This document shows positions 23,814-29,014 of a DNA stretch of 29,014 bases, in pieces (position 1 is the first letter of the stretch; the number at the start of each line of letters is the position of its first letter). Source of the stretch: an uncultured Clostridia bacterium (GTDB taxonomy: Bacteria > Bacillota > Clostridia > Christensenellales > CAG-314). The notes below the pieces were generated by a model. It worked only from the letters and a program-made list of their open reading frames with translations. It searched no databases and was not told the origin of the DNA. Where the stretch lies: the NCBI GenBank assembly GCA_934203075.1, contig CAKPYT010000013.1, positions 1 to 29,014 on the forward strand. Direction: 5' to 3'. The position numbers and the translations under genes were made by a program.

Positions 23814-24650
23814 ATGGGGTATGTCAAAAAGGTACTGATTTTTGAGGAGCTTGCACGAGGCTATGCAACGGGAGGAAAAACACTTTCCGGGGTGCTTCGG
23901 GCGGAAAGTTTCGGGCAGGAGGGAACCGCCAAACTGTATCTGACGAATTGTGCGTTTCCGAAGGAGCCGAAAGTACAGGGGCTGTTTCGCTGCGGATCTT
24001 TCGAAAAAAGGTTTCCGCTGGAGGCAACACAGAATTTTTCGTTCGGCATCGGAGATGCGGATTTATCGCAGGGGGCGGAGTGCCTGCTGGTTCTGCCGAC
24101 GGGGCAAACGTATCTGCCCCTGGCCTATGCGACGAGCCGCAAAACGGGGGACCCCTCGGTTTTACTGGCCCGATTCGGAAAACGCACCGTTGCACCCCAA
24201 AAAATCCTGACGGAGGAGCAAAGGGAACCTTTGTACGATGACCTTGCCGTTTACGATACCTTTCTGGAGCAGACGGAGGATTATTACGCACCGGAAGAAA
24301 CGCAAAAGCCGGCACCGCCGAAACGGCTGCCGCGCGGAGCGTATTATTACCGGGTGCAGGCGGCATTGGAAGCGCTGTTCCGTACTTATCTGCCTTACGA
24401 ACCGCTGATGCGGCGTTTCGATTCGTCGAAATGGGTAAAAATAGCGGAGTCGTCGGCAGAGGGGTTTTGTGTCGTCGGTTTGATTTCGGAAGAAAACGTG
24501 CCGAGATACCTGTGCTACGGCGTGCCGGCACGTCTGCCGAAGCCGTTTTTTGCGGCCGAGGCGGATCGGATCTGTTTTTTGTTTCAGGATGCCATCACGG
24601 GAGAGGCCGTGTTGCAGCCGGAGTTGGAGAAGAAAAACGGCTTTGGATGA
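23814..24650 (+). CDS. conserved-looking hypothetical protein
   Basis: A protein of 278 residues with no signal peptide or membrane helix. Residues 1-125 are beta-rich. A Pro/Glu linker (about 155-172) leads to a C-terminal domain with SKWVKI (205-210), VPRYLCYGVPA (229-239) and FQDAITGEAV (257-266). I recall similar C-terminal patterns in uncharacterised clostridial proteins but cannot name a function. The start is at 23814, where GAGGGG precedes the ATG; the frame is open 59 codons further upstream but that part has no ribosome-binding site. The 3' end forms the left arm of the gene's own terminator. Confidence 0.75.
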   Translation: MGYVKKVLIFEELARGYATGGKTLSGVLRAESFGQEGTAKLYLTNCAFPKEPKVQGLFRCGSFEKRFPLEATQNFSFGIGDADLSQGAECLLVLPTGQTYLPLAYATSRKTGDPSVLLARFGKRTVAPQKILTEEQREPLYDDLAVYDTFLEQTEDYYAPEETQKPAPPKRLPRGAYYYRVQAALEALFRTYLPYEPLMRRFDSSKWVKIAESSAEGFCVVGLISEENVPRYLCYGVPARLPKPFFAAEADRICFLFQDAITGEAVLQPELEKKNGFG

Positions 24651-24669
24651 GGCCGTTTTTCTTTTTTTT
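24631..24669 (+). terminator. intrinsic terminator overlapping the stop codon
   Basis: The stem AGAAAAACGGC (24631-24641) / GCCGTTTTTCT (24652-24662) encloses the stop codon TGA (24648-24650) in its loop, and a T-run follows. The left arm encodes the last lysines and neighbouring residues of the hypothetical protein. Confidence 0.85.
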
Positions 24670-24721
24670 GCCGGAAAACGCCCGGATAGAGCGCTATAGG
24701 AAAAATTACTTTTCTTTTTTA

Positions 24722-24750
24722 TTGCTTTTTCGCTTGTTTTGTTCTATAAT
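24722..24750 (+). promoter_or_regulatory. promoter of lipoprotein gene
   Basis: TTGCTT (24722-24727), 17 bases, then a perfect TATAAT (24745-24750), about 40 bases before the start codon. The -35 is weak. Confidence 0.65.
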
Positions 24751-24790
24751 AGGCTATGTAACTTTGTAATTCTGAAGGAGTCTAAATACA

Positions 24791-26128
24791 ATGGCAAAGA
24801 AAACAGTTTTGGCAGTTCTCCTTGCACTGGTCCTGACACTCACTTTTGTGGCATGTACCGGCAATGACTATGCATTTGAAGCGTTGAAAGATAATCCGCA
24901 AGCGTCGGACGCCGTTCTGGGCGGGCAGGGCATTGCGATGCAAAAAGGGGAATATACCTATTTTGTCAACGGCACAACGAGTTATTCCGGTGAGAATAAG
25001 TTCGGCAGTGTGGTAAAGGGTGGTATTGCCCGCATCAAAACTGCGGCCATCGGCACGGAAGACGCAAAGGTGGAAATCGTCGTGCCGAAAATCATTTATT
25101 CTGCGGATGCGTCCAGCTACGGGTTCGCAATGTTCGGCGACAAAATCTACTACGCTTCTCCCAGCGTCAACGTGGATAAAAACGGTTATACGCAATCGTC
25201 CCACCTGGATTTCTGGCAGGTGAATCTGGACGGTACGGGCACCGTAAAACTCTTTACGCTCGAAAGCAATTCCGTTGCGTTTGCGTGGATGCAGTCTGCG
25301 GAAGGCAAAGTGAGTTTGCATTACGTGGAAGGGTCTTCTCTGAAGGTTTACGACGTGGCGAAAAACGAAACGACGGAAATTTCCAAACAGGTTTCGTCTT
25401 ATGCGTACGACAAAGCAAACGGGGCAACCTACTTTGCGGAAACCGTGGTAGGCAAGGACTTCCAGGGGAACGACGTCACCCGTAACTTCAACGTACTGAA
25501 AAAGGCAGATGCGGCAGGGACCGTCAGTGTGCTGTTGCGCGGCGCGGCAGAAGATGCGGATCAATCCGTATACGGCGACGTGTACAGCGTGGTAAGAGCA
25601 CAAAATAAAAACGTGTACTTTACGCTCTCCAACTCGGCAACCCTGGCCGGCGGCACCTATGTGCTGAAAGACGGCGAAACCGCGGCTCAAAAACTTGCGG
25701 AGACGGCGATTTCTTCTTTCCTGCCTTATGGGGACGGCATTGTATACTACGACAGCACTTCCGGATGCGTCACCGTGCTGAGTCAAGGCGCGGCAGGCCA
25801 GCAATTGCGTCAGGTAACCGTTCCGGAGGGGAGTTCCGTCACATTCTCGGCGATTGTGGGCGACGTTTTGTACTACGTCTACAGCAATGCGATGTATACG
25901 GCGGATCTCACGGTAACGCGCACGGCTTCCGTCAAGATTACCGAAGGTAATCTTTCCGCAAGCACCGCAACGCCCGTATTGCTCGACGGAAAGGTTTACT
26001 ACTTTAACAGCACGAGCTCGCCGAGCGGCTATCTGTACGTTGCGGAGAAGGACGGGAAGAAAATAAAAGAAACCCGCATTGCTTTGCTGACGGAAGAGGA
26101 TGCAAAGGCGGAAGAGGAAAGCAAGTAG
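24791..26128 (+). CDS. beta-propeller-like surface lipoprotein
   Basis: A predicted lipoprotein of 445 residues. A signal peptide of 21 residues ends in the lipobox FVAC with Cys22 as the lipidated residue. Phe instead of Leu at -3 is slightly unusual. The mature part has repeated YYF/IYY strand motifs (YTYFVNG, DKIYYASP, GIVYYDS, GKVYYFNS) that suggest beta-propeller blades like DUF5050-type proteins, and an acidic C-terminus (EEDAKAEEESK). It is anchored to the outer face of the membrane. AAGGAG lies ten bases before the ATG. The function is unknown; it may be a sensor or a binding protein. The flotillin gene follows in the same direction after a hairpin. Confidence 0.85.
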   Translation: MAKKTVLAVLLALVLTLTFVACTGNDYAFEALKDNPQASDAVLGGQGIAMQKGEYTYFVNGTTSYSGENKFGSVVKGGIARIKTAAIGTEDAKVEIVVPKIIYSADASSYGFAMFGDKIYYASPSVNVDKNGYTQSSHLDFWQVNLDGTGTVKLFTLESNSVAFAWMQSAEGKVSLHYVEGSSLKVYDVAKNETTEISKQVSSYAYDKANGATYFAETVVGKDFQGNDVTRNFNVLKKADAAGTVSVLLRGAAEDADQSVYGDVYSVVRAQNKNVYFTLSNSATLAGGTYVLKDGETAAQKLAETAISSFLPYGDGIVYYDSTSGCVTVLSQGAAGQQLRQVTVPEGSSVTFSAIVGDVLYYVYSNAMYTADLTVTRTASVKITEGNLSASTATPVLLDGKVYYFNSTSSPSGYLYVAEKDGKKIKETRIALLTEEDAKAEEESK

Positions 26129-26170
26129 AAACAGACGATCGGTCGGGTCATCGTTTCGACAAATTATTTT

Positions 26171-26202
26171 GTGCGGGCGGTTACAAAATCGTCCGCACTT
26201 TT
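26171..26202 (+). terminator. terminator or attenuator between lipoprotein and flotillin genes
   Basis: The stem GTGCGGGCG (26171-26179) / CGTCCGCAC (26190-26198) has one G-U pair and a ten-base loop, and only four T residues follow. It ends 14 bases before the flotillin start and just before its ribosome-binding site, so partial read-through into the flotillin gene is likely. Confidence 0.65.
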
Positions 26203-26216
26203 GATAGGAGGATATT

Positions 26217-27653
26217 ATGTCGCCATTGATTATTGCTTTAGCGTCGCTTGCGGCACTTCTGGTGCTCTTGCTGATTTGCGGTTACCTGAAAGCTCCGCCG
26301 GATACGGCGTACATTATTTCCGGCCCGTTTAAGAAAAGAATCCTCGTCGGCAAGGCCGGCTGGAGAATGCCTTTTTTCGAAAGGGTGGATAAAATTTCCC
26401 TGCGCGTTATGCAGGTAGACGTCAAAACGAGCGAAGCCGTGCCGACGAACGAGTTTATCAACGTCAACGTGGACGGCGTTGCAAACGTTAAGGTCTCGTC
26501 CAATCCGGAATTGCTGAGCCGTGCGGCAGAAGCGTTGCTCGGAAAAAATCAAAACGAATTGATCAGCCTCGTCACGCAGGTGCTGGAAGGGAACATGCGT
26601 GAAATCGTCGGGTCCGTCGGCCTGAAAGAAATGGTTCAGGATCGGCAGGGCGTGGCCAAAAAGATTACCGAAAACGTCGTGCCGGATATGGAAAAACTCG
26701 GCATTGAAGTGGTGAACTTTAATATTCAGAACTTCAAGGACAATGCCGGCACCATCGAAAACATGGGGATCGACAACGTCGAGCAGATTCGGAAAAACGC
26801 ACAAATTGCAAAAGCAAACGCACAAAGAGACATTGCAATCGCCACTTCGCACGCACAGGAAGAGGCCAATGCCGTGAAGGTAGAGGCAGAAAAGAAAATT
26901 GCGGAACAAAACACCGCACTTTCCGTGCAGCAGGCAGAATTGAAGGTAAAAGCAGATACCAAGAAAGCGGATGCAGACGCAGCCTATTCTATTCAACAAG
27001 AAAACCAGCGTAAAACCATCGAAATCACCCGTGCGGAAGCGGATATTGCCAAGAAGCAGAAAGAAACGGAATTGGCCGAGCGCGAAATCGCTTTGAAAGA
27101 GAAGCAACTGGATGCGGAAATCCGGAAACAGGCCGATGCAATGAATTATAAAATTGCAAAAGAGGCAGAGGCGGAAATGATTAAACGCCAGCGCAATGCC
27201 GAGGCGGAGAGATTCGCCAAAGAGCAGGACGCGCTCGCCCGTAAGTATCAGGCGCTGAGAGAGGCAGAGGCAAGAAAGGCCGAAGCGGAAGCGTTGCGCT
27301 ACTCTATGGAGCAGGAAGCCGAAGGAATTCGTGCCAAAGGCCTTGCCGAAGCGGAGGCCATCGAAAAGAAGGCGGAAGCCCAAAAGAAGATGGGAGAAGC
27401 GTCCGTGCTGGAGATGTACCTTGCCGCTTTACCGGAAGTTGTGAAAAACGCCGCAGAACCGCTCGCCAAGACGGATAAGATCGTGATGTACGGGGACGGA
27501 AACGCAACCAAAGTCGTGAAAGACGTCATGCTGAGTGCGGGGCAGATTATGGACGGCGTAAGAGAGTCCACCGGAATCGATATCAACGCGCTGATCAGCG
27601 GCGCGATCGGCGGTAAAATCGCGGCTTCGCAGGAAGAACCGAAAAAGGAATAA
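26217..27653 (+). CDS. flotillin-like SPFH/Band 7 protein
   Basis: A membrane scaffold protein of 478 residues, FloT/YuaG-like. One N-terminal membrane segment (3-23) is followed by the SPFH domain (about 27-200). A long Ala/Glu/Lys-rich coiled coil (about 200-410; for example ARKAEAEALRYSMEQEAEG) and a C-terminal region (IDINALISGAIGG at 453-465) complete it. Flotillins organise functional membrane microdomains and affect fluidity, secretion and signalling complexes. AGGAGG lies five bases before the ATG. The usual NfeD-type partner gene is not adjacent: upstream is a lipoprotein gene and downstream a small membrane-anchored protein. It ends at a strong terminator. Confidence 0.94.
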   Translation: MSPLIIALASLAALLVLLLICGYLKAPPDTAYIISGPFKKRILVGKAGWRMPFFERVDKISLRVMQVDVKTSEAVPTNEFINVNVDGVANVKVSSNPELLSRAAEALLGKNQNELISLVTQVLEGNMREIVGSVGLKEMVQDRQGVAKKITENVVPDMEKLGIEVVNFNIQNFKDNAGTIENMGIDNVEQIRKNAQIAKANAQRDIAIATSHAQEEANAVKVEAEKKIAEQNTALSVQQAELKVKADTKKADADAAYSIQQENQRKTIEITRAEADIAKKQKETELAEREIALKEKQLDAEIRKQADAMNYKIAKEAEAEMIKRQRNAEAERFAKEQDALARKYQALREAEARKAEAEALRYSMEQEAEGIRAKGLAEAEAIEKKAEAQKKMGEASVLEMYLAALPEVVKNAAEPLAKTDKIVMYGDGNATKVVKDVMLSAGQIMDGVRESTGIDINALISGAIGGKIAASQEEPKKE

Positions 27654-27665
27654 CGCATAAGGAGC

Positions 27666-27692
27666 AAAAAGCGTCGCTTTGCGGCGCTTTTT
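27666..27692 (+). terminator. intrinsic terminator of flotillin gene
   Basis: The stem AAAAAGCGTCGC (27666-27677) / GCGGCGCTTTTT (27681-27692) has one U-G pair, a three-base loop and five T residues within the stem. It ends 12 bases before the next ATG. Confidence 0.85.
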
Positions 27693-27704
27693 ACAAAAAG
27701 AGAA

Positions 27705-28184
27705 ATGCAAAAAAAATATGAAACGATAGAAATGACGCAGGAGGAATATGAAGCACATCAGATTCGTGTGCGTCGCACCCTAAAAAAGGCGATTGCCGTT
27801 TTTGTCGTCCTGGGGATTGCCGTGTTGTTGGTGCTGACTTTCTGGCAGCCGAAGCAGGGCGTCAAAAACGTGACACTGGAAGTTCGCACCGCCGACGGGA
27901 CGGAAGTATTCCGGTATCAAACGACCGGGAAGGATTTTGAGCGTTTGCTGCTGGAGCAGGCCACACCGGAAGGAACGACATTGACGGACGGGGTTGTTTA
28001 TCGCCTGCAACTGGGTGAAAAAACTTTTTCTTCCGCTGCGGGGGCAAAAGGGTACGTTTCCACTCTTGCGGAGGGTGTCAGCGTCACGGCACAGAACGGT
28101 GCGGTTTGTTTCCGCACGGAAACGCTCGCCGCGTGCCCTCTGACGGACGGAATGACGATTGTCCTGATTTTCGAATCGGTTTAG
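27705..28184 (+). CDS. small membrane-anchored protein of unknown function
   Basis: A protein of 159 residues with one membrane helix at about 27-47, flanked by Arg/Lys on the inner side, and an outer part with beta-strand pattern (VTLEVRTADG, VYRLQLGE, VSVTAQNG). I do not recognise a family. The start is uncertain: the ATG at 27705 has only AAAAGAG before it, and a second ATG at 27732 lacks any ribosome-binding site. It begins 12 bases after the flotillin terminator, so expression depends on read-through or an internal promoter. It is followed by a bidirectional terminator. It might work with flotillin, but only position suggests this. Confidence 0.7.
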   Translation: MQKKYETIEMTQEEYEAHQIRVRRTLKKAIAVFVVLGIAVLLVLTFWQPKQGVKNVTLEVRTADGTEVFRYQTTGKDFERLLLEQATPEGTTLTDGVVYRLQLGEKTFSSAAGAKGYVSTLAEGVSVTAQNGAVCFRTETLAACPLTDGMTIVLIFESV

Positions 28185-28272
28185 AGCGCAAACGGCTTTT
28201 TGGTTTGTGTGGGAAGGCAGAGTGCCCGAAGAGAACGTTTCGGTTCCGTTTCGGAGAAAAGAAAGTTATAAG

Positions 28273-28305
28273 AAAAAAAGGTGTAGCTTTGCTACACCTT
28301 TTTGT
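28273..28305. terminator. bidirectional intrinsic terminator
   Basis: AAAAAGGTGTAGC-TTT-GCTACACCTTTTT is a perfect stem with A- and T-runs on opposite sides. It serves the small membrane protein gene on the plus strand and the convergent 123-aa gene on the minus strand. Confidence 0.9.
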
Positions 28306-28323
28306 TTTGAAACAACGTTTCGG

Positions 28324-28695
28324 TTATCGGGCGAGGTAGGCAATGGCTTCGCAGGCTTGCTGCAGGGAAGCTTTGTCGCAAACCTTAATCCACGCTTCGT
28401 GACCGGCTGCGCTTGCCGCCGTTACGTTTTTATAGTAAAAGTGGCACACGAAGGCATCGGCCTGGCCGTATACGGTGAAGAGACTGGTGTCTTTGTAGTC
28501 TACCACAAGGTTCCATGCCCCGAAAAATTCATCGTAAATCCAGTTTGCGTGCACGTCTTTCATGCCGCCTACAGTTTTGACGGCAAACAGAAAGAGATCG
28601 CTGCAAAGCGGCGCCAGTTTTTCGCCGAGGGCTGCTTCCAGGTTCATTCTGGTCGGTTGATTGTTTTTGTCGTTGATTGCGAATACAGACATCAT
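28324..28695 (-). CDS. small hypothetical protein
   Basis: A predicted soluble protein of 123 residues, without signal peptide or membrane helix. It has aromatic-rich strands (NWIYDEFFGAWNLVVDY at 51-67, FVCHFYYKN at 82-90). I do not recognise a family. Two adjacent ATG codons could be the start; GGGAGG lies five bases before the first and eight before the second, so both are possible. A near-consensus promoter sits upstream and the terminator is shared with the convergent gene, so this is a single, probably well-expressed transcription unit. Confidence 0.75.
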   Translation of the reverse strand: MMSVFAINDKNNQPTRMNLEAALGEKLAPLCSDLFLFAVKTVGGMKDVHANWIYDEFFGAWNLVVDYKDTSLFTVYGQADAFVCHFYYKNVTAASAAGHEAWIKVCDKASLQQACEAIAYLAR

Positions 28696-28727
28696 AGTGT
28701 CCTCCCGTAATAAGATTGATTAACCTG

Positions 28728-28756
28728 ATTATAACAGAGAGAAGGGGTTTCGTCAA
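28728..28756 (-). promoter_or_regulatory. near-consensus promoter of 123-aa gene
   Basis: On the minus strand TTGACG (28751-28756), 17 bases, then a perfect TATAAT (28728-28733), about 33 bases before the start codon. Confidence 0.85.
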
Positions 28757-28926
28757 TATACAGGGGAGAAAGAAAGCGGACAACAGAAAGAAAAAAGAGG
28801 GAACGGGGTAGGGGCGAGCCGCCTCTTTTGGGGAAGCGACAAAAAGTTGCGGGGGACCTGCCGGTACGGCACAGAGGGGGGAGAAAGAAGCGGGAAAAAA
28901 TAGGGAAAAATATTTTAAGAAAACAG

Positions 28927-28955
28927 TTGACACGAGGAGGAGGTGGTGGTAATAT
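28927..28955 (+). promoter_or_regulatory. strong promoter, probably of a stable-RNA (rRNA) operon
   Basis: TTGACA (28927-28932), a 17-base spacer, then TGG-TAATAT (-10 at 28950-28955) with a TG extension. The downstream leader has two tight hairpins, GCTGTC...GACAGC and CGCCGC-AGTG-GCGGCG, and ends with ACATTGACAAC. That resembles the sequence preceding rRNA genes in many Firmicutes. No protein start is seen before the window ends. Confidence 0.7.
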
Positions 28956-28961
28956 ATAAAG

Positions 28962-29014
28962 GCTGTCGGCAAGGACAGCGCGCCGCAGTGGCGGCGGTAC
29001 AGCACATTGACAAC
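28962..29014 (+). ncRNA. leader of a probable rRNA operon (partial)
   Basis: Two consecutive hairpins (GCTGTC/GACAGC at about 28962-28980 and CGCCGC/GCGGCG at about 28981-28996) are followed by TACAGCACATTGACAAC at the window edge. The assignment as an rRNA leader is an inference from promoter strength, structure and the terminal motif; the rRNA itself is outside the window. Confidence 0.4.

Noticed and set aside
1..29014. CRISPR arrays, insertion sequences, prophage genes
   Set aside because: No regularly spaced repeats, transposase motifs or phage structural genes were found by eye.

Overview
The window looks like chromosomal DNA from an anaerobic, spore-forming Clostridia-type Firmicute. 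That is inferred from several things: strong Gram-positive ribosome-binding sites (GGAGG type), near-consensus sigma-A promoters, many U-tailed intrinsic terminators, spmA/spmB spore-maturation genes, a split transketolase, an ECF sigma factor with an RsgI-like anti-sigma, and a metG-tatD-ksgA cluster. The species is not identifiable by eye. I saw no phage, transposon, CRISPR array or rRNA body. The last 90 bases look like the promoter and leader of a stable-RNA (probably rRNA) operon.

Layout, left to right. 1-1281: a TPR-like/alpha-beta hydrolase gene (+). 1340-2807: an ECF sigma factor and its membrane anti-sigma factor (-). 3073-7467: a TetR regulator followed by two ABC exporter half-transporters that form an asymmetric heterodimer (-). 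7706-9454: a third, canonical ABC half-exporter transcribed divergently (+). A palindromic operator and a perfect TTGACA-17-TATAAT promoter lie between them. 9609-11352: split transketolase (+). 11748-13756: a two-gene overlapping operon (-) of an unrecognised 472-aa protein with two C-terminal membrane helices and a 2H phosphoesterase. 13985-14920: a polytopic membrane protein (+). 15085-15356: three tRNAs (-). 15510-17189: alpha-phosphoglucomutase (-). 17280-17774: a small helical protein (-). 17971-19043: spmB and spmA (-). 19143-23326: metG-tatD-radical SAM-ksgA (+). 23814-28184: a conserved hypothetical, a beta-propeller-like lipoprotein, a flotillin and a small membrane-anchored protein (+). 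28324-28695: a small hypothetical (-).

How they work together. The TetR protein probably represses its own operon and perhaps the divergent exporter in response to a toxic small molecule. The sigma/anti-sigma pair is a typical envelope-sensing switch. metG, tatD and ksgA are the usual translation-associated neighbours, but a small TatD-linked radical SAM gene occupies the place where RNase M5 (rnmV) lies in Bacillus. The best candidate for an undescribed system is the translationally coupled pair at 11748-13756. It has a CorA-like architecture (large soluble domain plus two terminal membrane helices) fused in an operon to a 2H nucleotide/RNA phosphoesterase, with its own promoter, a structured leader and a terminator. 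Its function is a hypothesis only.
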